A stretch of 24,895 nt of DNA from an uncultured Oribacterium sp. (GCA_900770445.1 CAAGKO010000058.1:1-24895), one strand, 5' to 3'. Positions 1-7,687 are shown, counted from the stretch's first letter. Notes: a model not told the origin generated them from the sequence alone. Numbers and translations are program-made.

Positions 1-1
1 A

Positions 2-70
2 TTAGAAATGACTATTCCCGATAAACCTAAAAGTCGCAATCAAAAATATATTACAGTTCGTTCCAAATAA
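2..70 (+). CDS. C-terminal tail of an unidentified protein (5' truncated by window edge)
   Basis: A frame open from the left edge reads 22 codons ending in TAA at 68-70. The tail is basic (it contains PDKPKSRNQKY) and is followed within 5 nt by a strong hairpin terminator, as expected for a real gene end. The stretch is clearly more AT-rich than the genes to its right. Too little is visible to name a family. It would converge with the methyltransferase gene. It could also be non-coding sequence that is open by chance. Confidence 0.4.
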   Translation, partial: LEMTIPDKPKSRNQKYITVRSK

Positions 71-74
71 ACAG

Positions 75-116
75 AGAAGCAGGGCATTGGGTCTCATCTC
101 CCATTGTCCTGCTTCT
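75..116. terminator. Bidirectional intrinsic terminator between convergent genes
   Basis: A 17-nt arm at 75-91 (AGAAGCAGGGCATTGGG) pairs with 100-116 (CCCATTGTCCTGCTTCT) around an 8-nt loop, with one G.T wobble and one mismatch. A short T run follows on the plus strand and a T-rich stretch follows on the minus strand. It separates the left-edge gene from rlmD. The 10-mer TTCCAAATAA lies on both sides (61-70 and 122-131). Confidence 0.8.
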
Positions 117-118
117 TT

Positions 119-1705
119 TCATTCCAAATAATCCTTATGCATATCAGAACTAATAGGAACTTCCATCTCAATCTGGAAGTCTCTCTTTTTCTTCCCAAAG
201 TCACCTTTTTTAGTTAAAAGAGCTACCGTCTCGACATGTACCGTTTCCGGGAAGTTATCCACCGGGCGGACGTGGCGGAGCTCATAGCCGGCGGCGCGGA
301 GGTACTTCACATCGCGGGCGAGGGTCGCGGAGTCGCAGCTTACATACACGAGCTTTTCCGGGGCCATCTGAACGATGGTGTTCAGGGCCTTCTCGTCGCA
401 GCCCTTTCGCGGCGGGTCGACGCATACGACGTCAATGCACTCGTCCGGGTGTGCTTCATACCAGGCCGGGAGCACTTCTTCGGCCGCACCGACGTAGAAC
501 TCTGCGTTCGTGATGCCGTTCAGCGCCGCGTTCTGGCGCGCATCCTCGATGGCCTCCGGAATGATCTCGACGCCATAAACCTGCTTCGCCTTCTGGCTCA
601 GGAAGAGGGAAATCGTGCCGATGCCGCAGTAGAGGTCCCAGACATTTTCCGTGCCCCGGAGACCGGCGAATTCGAGCGCCGCGCCGTACATCTCTTCGGT
701 CTGCACGGGATTCACCTGATAGAAGCTGAGCGGTGAGATGCGGAAGCGGACCTCGCCGATGGCATCCTCGATGTAGCCCGGGCCATAGAGGTGCACGATT
801 TTCGTCCCCATAATCACATTCGTATGTTCCATATTCACCGAGAAGCTCAGGCTGTCTACATGCGGGCACTCGCTGCTGTCCTTCGCTGCTCTATCCACAT
901 CCGCAGCGCCATGATCCGACGTATTTCCGCCGTTTTCCATCGTATCTGCGGAATCCGCGCTGCGCAGCTCTGCTTCCGCACCCGTCTTTCCACCATGGCC
1001 ACAGAGCTTCTCCACCAGCGCCTCCCGGTGCGGGAGGCTCGTGCCGTTGATGACGAGGCAGACCATGTGCTGGCCGGAGCGGAAGCCCTTGCGGCAGAGT
1101 ACATGACGCACGAGGCCTTCGCCACTCTTCTCGTCGTATGGGTCAATGCTGTAGTCCTCCATCCAGGTGACGATGGCGTCCAGTATCGCCTTATTTTCTT
1201 CGACGCCGAGGAGGCAGTCGTCACAGGCGATGACGTCGTGGGTCCGGCCGGCGTAGAAACCGGCGATGATCTTTCCGGACTTGTCACGGCGGATCGGGTA
1301 CTGTGCCTTGTTCCGATAGCGGAACGGGCTTTCCATGCCGACGATCGGCTGGAAGACCTCGTCGAGAAGCACCTGCGGCACCTCGCCGATACGAAGCAGG
1401 TTGTTATAGACCTTCTCCTGCTTGAAGCGGAGCTGCGCCGGGTAGCGCACCTGCTGAAGCTGGCAGCCGCCGCACTGACGCGCGATCGGACAGGCCGGCT
1501 CCACCCGCGCCGGGCTCGGATTCACGAGCTTCACGAGGCGGGCGAAGCCGTAGTGCTTCTTCACCTTCGTCGCGGCGGCGATAATCTCATCCCCGATGAC
1601 TGTATCCTTGATAAACCAGACGAACTGACCCTCGGTCTTTCCGATGCCGAGTCCCTCGCTGGAGTAGTCTGTAATTGTGACCTGAAACTGCTGATTTTTT
1701 TCCAT
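119..1705 (-). CDS. rlmD: 23S rRNA (uracil-C5)-methyltransferase, RlmD/RlmCD family
   Basis: The enzyme transfers methyl from S-adenosylmethionine to C5 of a uridine in 23S rRNA. The 528-residue protein has an N-terminal TRAM domain (about 5-62) and an iron-sulfur cysteine set (C72, C78, C81, with C161/C164). The C-terminal methyltransferase domain has DLYCGIGT (357-364), DPPRKGC (430-436), the catalytic cysteine in YVSCD (C457), and FPETVHVETV near 485-494 with the general-base glutamate. It is longer than the usual ~450-470 residues, mainly through a hydrophilic insert at about 236-283 rich in D, S, A and G. The ATG at 1705 precedes the TRAM domain. Its ribosome binding site is weak (GGATAG). 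Which uridine or uridines it modifies (the one-site RlmD or two-site RlmCD type) cannot be read from sequence. The gene appears monocistronic. Confidence 0.95.
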   Translation of the reverse strand: MEKNQQFQVTITDYSSEGLGIGKTEGQFVWFIKDTVIGDEIIAAATKVKKHYGFARLVKLVNPSPARVEPACPIARQCGGCQLQQVRYPAQLRFKQEKVYNNLLRIGEVPQVLLDEVFQPIVGMESPFRYRNKAQYPIRRDKSGKIIAGFYAGRTHDVIACDDCLLGVEENKAILDAIVTWMEDYSIDPYDEKSGEGLVRHVLCRKGFRSGQHMVCLVINGTSLPHREALVEKLCGHGGKTGAEAELRSADSADTMENGGNTSDHGAADVDRAAKDSSECPHVDSLSFSVNMEHTNVIMGTKIVHLYGPGYIEDAIGEVRFRISPLSFYQVNPVQTEEMYGAALEFAGLRGTENVWDLYCGIGTISLFLSQKAKQVYGVEIIPEAIEDARQNAALNGITNAEFYVGAAEEVLPAWYEAHPDECIDVVCVDPPRKGCDEKALNTIVQMAPEKLVYVSCDSATLARDVKYLRAAGYELRHVRPVDNFPETVHVETVALLTKKGDFGKKKRDFQIEMEVPISSDMHKDYLE

Positions 1706-1787
1706 AATTCTATCCGCGCGTCTGCGCTCTTCGATGCCTGCACGTCCGATGCTCTGACGCGCGTCCTGATGTTTCCATATACTTCAT

Positions 1788-1823
1788 GAAGCAGGTGCGA
1801 ATGCACCTGCTTCTCATAGTGTA
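1788..1823 (-). promoter_or_regulatory. Probable rlmD promoter -10 and 5'-terminal mRNA hairpin
   Basis: On the minus strand an extended -10 (TGC-TACACT, hexamer at 1823-1818) lies upstream of rlmD. No convincing -35 is seen. Just downstream, 1813-1803 and 1798-1788 form a perfect 11-bp hairpin (GAAGCAGGTGC, loop ATTC). It would sit at the extreme 5' end of the transcript, about 80 nt before the ATG. There is no T run, so a mRNA-stabilising or regulatory hairpin fits better than a terminator. The rest of 1706-1897 holds no credible gene. Confidence 0.45.
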
Positions 1824-1897
1824 GCACTGTTCGGCTATCTGGCACCAGTCTTCGATGCCGGGAATATATCCCCGTATCTTATTCTGGTACACCTTTC

Positions 1898-3592
1898 TTA
1901 CTCTTTCGTCTTCACACGCCGGATCTTCTGCACTGTAAGCCAGACGAGGCCGCCGAGGGCAGCGACCGCGAGGCCCCAGCCCCACCATGGCATGTGCTCG
2001 ACATTATAGCAGCGCACATTGACCCACATGTTATTGATCGCCTGGTTCTTCGCGTCATCGAAGTACTGCATGATGCAGGTCCGATGAATGTTTTCGGTAC
2101 TCGGATACTGTGCGCCGAGCTGCCGGCGAGTCTGCTCCTCCGGAACGGTCAGTACATAATCCGGATTTACGGTCTGATCGTCGCCAGTGAAGAAGTAGGT
2201 CACGTCGTATGGTACGGTGTCCTCCTCGCCTTCCTTCGCGCCGTAGTTCCAGTCGAGGTACTCGAGGATACGCGGATCATCGCCACCGGATACGAAGGAG
2301 GTATAGCCGATGTAGTACATGTTCCGGATTGCGTTGTCTGGGCGGGACAGGAAATTGATCCAGGCTTCCGCCGCCTGCTGCTTCGCAGGGTCATCATTGA
2401 TCCCGTTCTTCAGCATGATCCAGCCATCGAAGTAGATGTTGGACGCCTCATCCGGCATCGCAAATTCGAGCTCGTAATCATCCTCTTCGGCCTGATCCAT
2501 GGTATAGACCGCATCACCGGACCACTGGTAGTTGCCCGCCACCTTTCCGGTGACCATGTCTGCCTTTCCGGAGTCGACCTCGAAGCTGTAGACGTTATCC
2601 TTCATCCCCTGCAGCCAGTCCTGCACACGGTCGATCATCTCCGGCGAGGTGTCGTTCAGACGATCCTCGAGCTTCTGCTTATAGTCCGGGTCCGCGAGGA
2701 AGGCCTCGCTCGTCAGCTCGTCGTGGTTCAGCGCACCGACCGCGGCGAAGTAGCACTCACGCACACTGTCCTTGATGGTGACGCGCTTCCGGAACTTCGG
2801 ATTCGTCAGCACATCCCAGGTGGATGCCTCCTCGCGGGTCATCAGCTCCGGGTTATACACGATGCCGGTGACGCCCCACATATAGCCGGCGGCGTAGCGG
2901 CTCCACGGCTCACCGTGGATCTCGTGATTCTCGAAGATCTTCCGGAGATACGGGGATACGCCCTTGATATAGTAATTATGCTCATCCGTCGTGTCGAAGA
3001 AGTGCTCGGAAAGCGGCTGAACCTTGCCCTCACTGATCAGTTTCATGAACATGTACTCGGACGGGCAGATGAGGTCGTAGGTGTCGCCGAGGGTCAGCAT
3101 GTTGTAGAGATCCTCGTTGGTACCGAAGGTGGAGTACTCGACCTTCACCTTCTGCCCATAGGTCTCCTGGTACCAGTCCTCGAAGTCCTTCACCAGCGAA
3201 TTTTCACCGAGTATATCCCCGCTTGGGAGGTCAATGACTTCATCAGCGTTCCACCCGCCCTGGTCGATGTACTCCTCCCAGTTGCAGACGCGCAGTGTGA
3301 TGGTATCGTCGGACTTCGGGGCAGCGAAGGCCTCGAGGGTGCCGAGCGATGGAAGGAAAGCACTCAGTGCGAGGCCGCCTGCCGCGAGAAGCGCGAGTGG
3401 CTTCCGGCCGTGGCTCGCCGTGAGATGGGTGAGCGGCTTCTGACCGTGGCCCGCCGCGAGAAGCGCGCGCAGCTTCCGGCTGCGATCGCCGACTGTCCGG
3501 CGCATGTCGTGTACTGCCTGGTGCATGCTGCATGTCCGGCGCGTGTCCGATGGAAGCATTGACCTGCGATAGGATGTAAACAGTTTAACCAT
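1898..3592 (-). CDS. potD: Spermidine/putrescine ABC transporter substrate-binding protein (PotD type), membrane anchored
   Basis: This is the extracellular polyamine-binding component of the PotABCD importer. The ATG at 3592 is chosen because AAGGAG lies just upstream; it overlaps the potC stop by 8 nt. The 564-residue protein has an unusually long signal region. An arginine-rich stretch of about 45 residues and a 12-residue repeat (LLAAGHGQKPLT / HLTASHGRKPLA / LLAAGG) precede a hydrophobic core ending near AFA-AP (about 90). The mature part is a periplasmic-binding-protein type II fold beginning ITLRVCNWEEYID, with SEYMFMKL and WGVTGIVYNP typical of PotD. There is no lipobox cysteine. Instead the C-terminus carries a membrane segment (WWGWGLAVAALGGLVWL) followed by a basic tail, suggesting anchoring at that end. 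No T-tailed terminator is evident downstream. Confidence 0.93.
   Translation of the reverse strand: MVKLFTSYRRSMLPSDTRRTCSMHQAVHDMRRTVGDRSRKLRALLAAGHGQKPLTHLTASHGRKPLALLAAGGLALSAFLPSLGTLEAFAAPKSDDTITLRVCNWEEYIDQGGWNADEVIDLPSGDILGENSLVKDFEDWYQETYGQKVKVEYSTFGTNEDLYNMLTLGDTYDLICPSEYMFMKLISEGKVQPLSEHFFDTTDEHNYYIKGVSPYLRKIFENHEIHGEPWSRYAAGYMWGVTGIVYNPELMTREEASTWDVLTNPKFRKRVTIKDSVRECYFAAVGALNHDELTSEAFLADPDYKQKLEDRLNDTSPEMIDRVQDWLQGMKDNVYSFEVDSGKADMVTGKVAGNYQWSGDAVYTMDQAEEDDYELEFAMPDEASNIYFDGWIMLKNGINDDPAKQQAAEAWINFLSRPDNAIRNMYYIGYTSFVSGGDDPRILEYLDWNYGAKEGEEDTVPYDVTYFFTGDDQTVNPDYVLTVPEEQTRRQLGAQYPSTENIHRTCIMQYFDDAKNQAINNMWVNVRCYNVEHMPWWGWGLAVAALGGLVWLTVQKIRRVKTKE
3375..3463 (-). repeat. 36-bp tandem repeat inside the potD signal-peptide coding region
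   Basis: Two full 36-nt units (3463-3428 and 3427-3392) and a 17-nt partial third (3391-3375) are directly adjacent and in frame. Each unit encodes 12 residues with the pattern xLxAxHGxKPLx. Units 1 and 2 differ at several positions, so the duplication is not very recent or has been under selection. Because the unit is a multiple of three, copy-number change would lengthen the signal-peptide n-region without a frameshift. Confidence 0.85.
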
Positions 3593-4394
3593 GGACCGGC
3601 TCCTTTCTCTTCTCTTCCTGGATGGCACGGTAGTTTCCGATGGCCACCACCAGGATCACGATGAGGAAGATCACCGTCGACAGGGCCCAGAGTGCGGTCT
3701 TGATCGTCGTCTGGGAGCCCTTCGTCGCGTTCACGACGTAGGTGCTGATGGTATCGAACATCGCCGGCTTCGTGTAGGTCGCGATGAAGTAATCGTCGAG
3801 GGACAGGGTGATGGCGAGGCCGAAGCCGGAGACGATGCCCGGCATGATCTGCGGGATCACGACCTGCTTCAGCGCGCGGAACGGGGTGGCACCGAGGTCG
3901 AGCGCGGCCTCATAGAGGCTGGAGTCCATCTGCTGGATCTTCGGCATGACGTTCAGGAACACAAACGGTGCACTCAAGGTCACATGGCCGATGAGCAGCG
4001 GGATGTAGGTATCCTTGCTGATGCGCATGACGACGACCATCAGTACACAGATGGAGAAGCCGGTCACGACGTCCGCATTGATGACCGGAATCTGATTCAT
4101 CGTGCTCATCGTGGTCTTCACGCGCTCCTTCGAGTAGAAGGCGCCGATGGCACCGAGGCTGCCGAGGATGGTCGCGATCAGGGCCGAGGTGAATGCCAGG
4201 GTCAGGGTACCGAAGATCATCGTCCGAAGCTCCTCGGTCGTGAAGAGGGTCATATAGTTCTGAAGGGAGAAGCCGCGGATCGTACCGATCGTCGTCGCAT
4301 CCGTGAAGCTGTAGACTGCGAGGATCAGGATCGGCAGATACAGAAGGAGCAGCATCGCCACGAAAAATATGGATTTCCAGAGCTTTTTCATCAC
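3585..4394 (-). CDS. potC: Polyamine ABC transporter permease PotC
   Basis: This is the second inner-membrane permease of the polyamine importer. The 269-residue protein has a first membrane segment at about 9-30, several further hydrophobic segments, and the cytoplasmic EAA loop (LYEAALDLGATPFRALKQVVIPQIMPGI) that contacts the ATPase. The length is normal for PotC. A GTG start at 4394 gives a GTGA overlap with the potB stop and a 9-nt spacing from GGAGG. The adjacent ATG at 4391 is an equally possible start one codon later. The stop overlaps the potD start by 8 nt, indicating translational coupling. Confidence 0.95.
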   Translation of the reverse strand: MMKKLWKSIFFVAMLLLLYLPILILAVYSFTDATTIGTIRGFSLQNYMTLFTTEELRTMIFGTLTLAFTSALIATILGSLGAIGAFYSKERVKTTMSTMNQIPVINADVVTGFSICVLMVVVMRISKDTYIPLLIGHVTLSAPFVFLNVMPKIQQMDSSLYEAALDLGATPFRALKQVVIPQIMPGIVSGFGLAITLSLDDYFIATYTKPAMFDTISTYVVNATKGSQTTIKTALWALSTVIFLIVILVVAIGNYRAIQEEKRKEPVHG

Positions 4395-5176
4395 AGTACC
4401 GAGCCTCCTCTCCGGTGGTCGTCCTCACCCGTGCCGGTCAGCAGGGTGAAGAGGCAGATAAATGCCAGCAGGATCAGTGCGATCATGGAGCCTCCGTGCC
4501 AGTTGTACGCGGAGAAGTAGCTTCCGATGAGGGATCCCATGATATAGGTGCTGTTGTACAGCATGTCGAGCACGACATAGTTCGTCATCGCCGGCAGGAA
4601 GACCATTGAGACGCCGCTGATGACGCCCGGCATCGAGAGCGGCAGGGTCACCTTCCAGAACGCGGTCTTCTCATCCGCGCCGAGATCGGCGGCGGCCTCC
4701 AGCAGGGAGTGGTCGAGTCGTGAAATCGTCGTATAGATCGGAAGGATCATAAACGGCAGGAAATCATAGCTCATACCGATGACGGCATTGAGAAACGGAT
4801 GCATCGCGAGGTTGCCTTCGAGGAAGGTCAGCACCTCCTTCAGCGCCGTAATGCGCAGCGAGAAGTTAATCCACATCGGCATCACGAAGATCATCACGAC
4901 GACCGACTTCGCGCGGAAGTGGCTGGTCGCGAGGATGTACGCGAGCGGGTACGCCAGCAGCACGCAGACGATGGTCGTCACCGCGGCGATCGCGAGGCTG
5001 TAGAACAGGGTGCCGACGGTGTTCGGATTCGTGAAGAAGCCGATGAAGTTCATCAGCGTAAACTGTCCCGAACCGTTCGTAAAGGCGTAGTAGAACAGCA
5101 CCGCCAGCGGTGCAATCACAAACAGAATCAAAAAGAGCATGTACGGGATGCCCAGATTTTTTCTGGAGAAACGCAT
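4391..5176 (-). CDS. potB: Polyamine ABC transporter permease PotB
   Basis: This is the first inner-membrane permease of the importer. The 261-residue protein has six predicted hydrophobic segments starting with IPYMLFLILFVIAPLAVLFYY, and the EAA motif LLEAAADLGADEKTAFWKVTLPLSMPGV. It is slightly short for PotB but complete at both ends. The ATG at 5176 follows AAAGGAG at good spacing. It starts 14 nt after the potA stop and its stop overlaps the potC start, so all three are probably translated from one message. Confidence 0.95.
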   Translation of the reverse strand: MRFSRKNLGIPYMLFLILFVIAPLAVLFYYAFTNGSGQFTLMNFIGFFTNPNTVGTLFYSLAIAAVTTIVCVLLAYPLAYILATSHFRAKSVVVMIFVMPMWINFSLRITALKEVLTFLEGNLAMHPFLNAVIGMSYDFLPFMILPIYTTISRLDHSLLEAAADLGADEKTAFWKVTLPLSMPGVISGVSMVFLPAMTNYVVLDMLYNSTYIMGSLIGSYFSAYNWHGGSMIALILLAFICLFTLLTGTGEDDHRRGGSVL

Positions 5177-5190
5177 AGATCGGCTCCTTT

Positions 5191-6645
5191 CTACTTCCTG
5201 ATCGTAAAGCTCATCTTCTCGGTCGGCATGATGAGGCCGACACGGTCACCCATGTTCCAGAGGTCCTCGTCGTAGACGGCGAAGTCCTGCTCGAGCTCGG
5301 TGTGGATGATGTAGAGGTAGTGGGATCCGAGGTAGATCAGGTTACTGATATTGCCCTGGATGAGACCCTCCTCCTGGTTATCGGTCATGTCGATATCCTC
5401 CGGCTGGATGGACGCCATGACACGGATACGACTCAGGTCGATGACCTCACCGTTCGCATCGATGATGGTGCCGTCCTCCTGACGCTTGCCGCCCTTGATG
5501 AGCTTCGTGAGGCTCGCATGGAGCAGCTGGCCGTTGTACTCGAGACGATAATCCTTATTGATATCTACCTGGAAGGTATTCGTATGATCCTCTGCGATCA
5601 TGATGTGAATGCCGTCCGGCTCCAGGCATATACCTACGCGGTCGCCGACATTGGCCGACTTCGTGGAGCGGGCCACGATCTCGTTCTTTCCGGACTGGAT
5701 CGTGATTTCGTAGTGCATGCCCTTGAAGATCACGGCGGTCACGACGCCACGGATGGTACCGTTCTCCGGCTTCGTGATCTCGACATCCTCCGGACGCACG
5801 ACGGCGGTGATGTGGGTGCCCTCCGGGACGTCATCGACGCACACGAACTCACCACCGCAGAAACGGGTGGTCAGCTTCCCGGTCATGATGCCGCCGAAGA
5901 TGTTACTCTCTCCGATGAAGTCGGCGACGAAGGCGTTCTTCGGCTCGTTGTAGATGTCCTCCGGGGTACCGATCTGCTGGATCTCGCCCTCACTCATGAC
6001 GACGATCTTGTCGGACATGGTGAGCGCCTCCTCCTGGTCGTGGGTGACATAGATAAAGGTGATGCCGAGCTTGTCATGCATGGCCTTCAGCTCGATCTGC
6101 ATCTCCTGACGCATCTTGAGATCAAGCGCGCCGAGCGGCTCATCGAGGAGGAGGATCTCCGGCTCGTTGACGAGCGCACGTGCGATGGCGATACGCTGCT
6201 GCTGACCGCCGGACAGGGTCGACACACTACGGTCCTCGAAGCCCTCGAGGTCGACGAGGCTCAGCATGCGCTTTACCTTACGATCGATGACATCCTTCGC
6301 CACCTTCTTCTGACGGAGACCGAAGGCGATGTTGTCATAGATGTTCATGTGCGGAAAAAGCGCATAGCGCTGGAATACCGTATTGATCGGACGCTCGTAT
6401 GGCGGAAGTGAGGTGATGGACTTTCCGTTCAGGAGGATCTCGCCCGAGGTCGGGATGTCGAAGCCCGCGATCATCCGGAGCGTCGTCGTCTTACCACAGC
6501 CGGACGGGCCGAGGAAGGTGACAAACTCGCCGCGCTTCACTTCGAGGTTAAAATCGTGTACGGCGATGAAACCGTTGTCGTCGTACTGGCGCATCACATG
6601 CCTGAGCTCGATGATGTTCTCGCTTTTTACTGTTTCGTTTTCCAT
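5191..6645 (-). CDS. potA: Polyamine ABC transporter ATP-binding protein PotA with duplicated C-terminal TOBE-like domain
   Basis: This ATPase energises polyamine import. ABC motifs are intact: Walker A GPSGCGKTT (46-54), Q-loop FQRYALFPH (about 91-99), signature LSGGQQQR (144-151), Walker B ILLLDEP (164-170) and the H-loop VTHDQEEA (H202). At 484 residues it exceeds the usual ~350-380. The extra length is a second TOBE-like unit: the segment around VVRPEDVEI (282-350) is echoed by ASIQPEDID (410-483), both followed by a G-x-x-(Y/H)-x-I stretch and a GDRVG(I/L) motif. A linker of about 55 residues lies between. The ATG at 6645 has an AGGGA-type ribosome binding site. It follows the XRE-cupin gene by 131 nt. 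Confidence 0.96.
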   Translation of the reverse strand: MENETVKSENIIELRHVMRQYDDNGFIAVHDFNLEVKRGEFVTFLGPSGCGKTTTLRMIAGFDIPTSGEILLNGKSITSLPPYERPINTVFQRYALFPHMNIYDNIAFGLRQKKVAKDVIDRKVKRMLSLVDLEGFEDRSVSTLSGGQQQRIAIARALVNEPEILLLDEPLGALDLKMRQEMQIELKAMHDKLGITFIYVTHDQEEALTMSDKIVVMSEGEIQQIGTPEDIYNEPKNAFVADFIGESNIFGGIMTGKLTTRFCGGEFVCVDDVPEGTHITAVVRPEDVEITKPENGTIRGVVTAVIFKGMHYEITIQSGKNEIVARSTKSANVGDRVGICLEPDGIHIMIAEDHTNTFQVDINKDYRLEYNGQLLHASLTKLIKGGKRQEDGTIIDANGEVIDLSRIRVMASIQPEDIDMTDNQEEGLIQGNISNLIYLGSHYLYIIHTELEQDFAVYDEDLWNMGDRVGLIMPTEKMSFTIRK

Positions 6646-6776
6646 AATTCTTTCCCTTTATATATAAATAATATAAGCGTTCAGTGTAGTGGGGACTCGG
6701 ATGGGCGGCAACGGAGGCACAGTACTCCGAGACCGGTGAAATCTAAGCCGGGGACCCCTTCCTGAACTAACAAAAA
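6646..6776 (-). promoter_or_regulatory. xre-potA intergenic leader with weak promoter and small hairpin
   Basis: On the minus strand a possible promoter reads TTGCCG, 17 nt, TACACT, about 45 nt before the potA ATG (4 of 6 matches in each hexamer). A small hairpin (CGGAG, 8-nt loop, CTCCG; 6712-6729) lies upstream of it. No T-tailed terminator is present, so readthrough from the regulator gene is expected. The CTAAACTT operator repeat seen upstream of the regulator gene is absent here. Confidence 0.3.
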
Positions 6777-7334
6777 TTAAAACTCCGGTGGTGTACTGAT
6801 CCAGAGGAACTTCGCGGGCTTCGCGCTCGGATTCTCGATCCGGTGGACCTGCGTCGTGCGGTAGTAGAAGCTCTCCCCGGCCTTCACCGTGTAGACCGCC
6901 TCCCCGAAGTGCACCCGGATCTTCCCGTTCATAACATAGCCGAACTCCTCACCGGTATGCGGCTTATCCTCTTCGAGTGTCTGATGCGGGGCGAGTGTAA
7001 CCAGCAGGGGTTCCATCTCGAACTTCTGCGCGGTCGGCACCAGCCATTTACGGCAGTTGCCCTGCTCATCCACCTTCTCGAAGCAGTCCGCTCCGGTGAA
7101 GACGATCTGCTCCTGCGTCGATTCCTTGAAAAATTCACCGGGCGTCGTCCCGAGGCACTCGATGAGATCCATCAGCGTCACCACCGACGGCGACACCTGC
7201 CCCCGCTCGAGCTGCGAAATAAATCCCTTCGTCAGCTCCGTCCGATCCGCCAGCTCCTGCTGCGTGAGACCGTTCCGGTTCCGGAGATTCTTGATTTTCC
7301 GCCCGATTTCGACGTTCACCTGCTCTGCTGCCAT
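6777..7334 (-). CDS. XRE-family transcriptional regulator with C-terminal cupin sensor domain
   Basis: This is a DNA-binding regulator of 185 residues. An N-terminal helix-turn-helix (about 10-66; LTQQELADRTELTKGFISQLERG) is followed by a cupin barrel (about 105-180) with PHTGEEFGYVMNGKIRV and a late H164 in a typical cupin metal/ligand arrangement. The domain pairing matches PuuR-like regulators, and such genes commonly head potABCD operons in Firmicutes. The ligand is probably a polyamine, by inference from context. The ATG at 7334 is preceded by AAGGAA. The repeats and palindrome upstream suggest autoregulation of the whole pot operon. Confidence 0.93.
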   Translation of the reverse strand: MAAEQVNVEIGRKIKNLRNRNGLTQQELADRTELTKGFISQLERGQVSPSVVTLMDLIECLGTTPGEFFKESTQEQIVFTGADCFEKVDEQGNCRKWLVPTAQKFEMEPLLVTLAPHQTLEEDKPHTGEEFGYVMNGKIRVHFGEAVYTVKAGESFYYRTTQVHRIENPSAKPAKFLWISTPPEF

Positions 7335-7349
7335 GAGCGCTTCCTTTCC

Positions 7350-7442
7350 AGTGTATACACTAAACTTTTGCTAAACTTGCAATATGCTATCACTAAACTT
7401 TCAAGCCGGAATTCATTATACTATAACTAAACTTTTAATCAA
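7350..7442 (-). promoter_or_regulatory. xre-pot operon promoter with four phased operator repeats and a palindrome
   Basis: On the minus strand, TTGATT (7442-7437), a 16-nt spacer and a perfect TATAAT (7420-7415) form the promoter. The 8-mer CTAAACTT occurs four times on the plus strand, starting at 7360, 7371, 7393 and 7427. The steps are 11, 22 and 34 nt, close to one, two and three helical turns. One copy lies in the spacer and three lie downstream of the predicted start site. The 12-nt perfect palindrome AGTGTATACACT (7350-7361) overlaps the first copy. This is consistent with a cooperative operator for the adjacent XRE-cupin protein. Confidence 0.7.
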
Positions 7443-7687
7443 TTAATAATTGACTTTTTACGAAAAAATTGAAATCTGATTCTGATTTCACGTGCATGAC
7501 GCAATGGAACGTTGCGGGATGCCTTCGCTTGTGTTAGTATGGGCGACAGTGACGCGTATTCATGGACGTGTCAAAACAGGCGACGATTTTCGTGATGAAA
7601 TAGATCGAAGGCCATACTTTGGGTCTGGAAATAGAAATACGTTTCGTCGTGTAGAAGTTTTAGCCATGAATTAGAAAGAATACATAA
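7443..7687 (+). promoter_or_regulatory. Leader region of the yhaM-like gene with a possible promoter
   Basis: This AT-rich region lies between the divergent XRE and YhaM genes. A possible plus-strand promoter is TTGCGG (7513-7518), a 17-nt spacer and TAGTAT (7536-7541) with TG one base before the -10. That would give a leader of roughly 140 nt. A small hairpin (CGCAA / TTGCG) overlaps the -35. No convincing gene or known riboswitch is recognised. Confidence 0.3.

Noticed and set aside
791..1789. Long plus-strand open frame opposite rlmD
   Set aside because: It is the mirror of a gene with clear motifs; the product is Leu/Arg/Asp/His-rich without a recognisable fold and no ribosome binding site precedes it.
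1994..3562. 522-codon plus-strand open frame opposite potD
   Set aside because: High GC at third codon positions of potD keeps the complementary frame open; the product has no known family and potD is certain.
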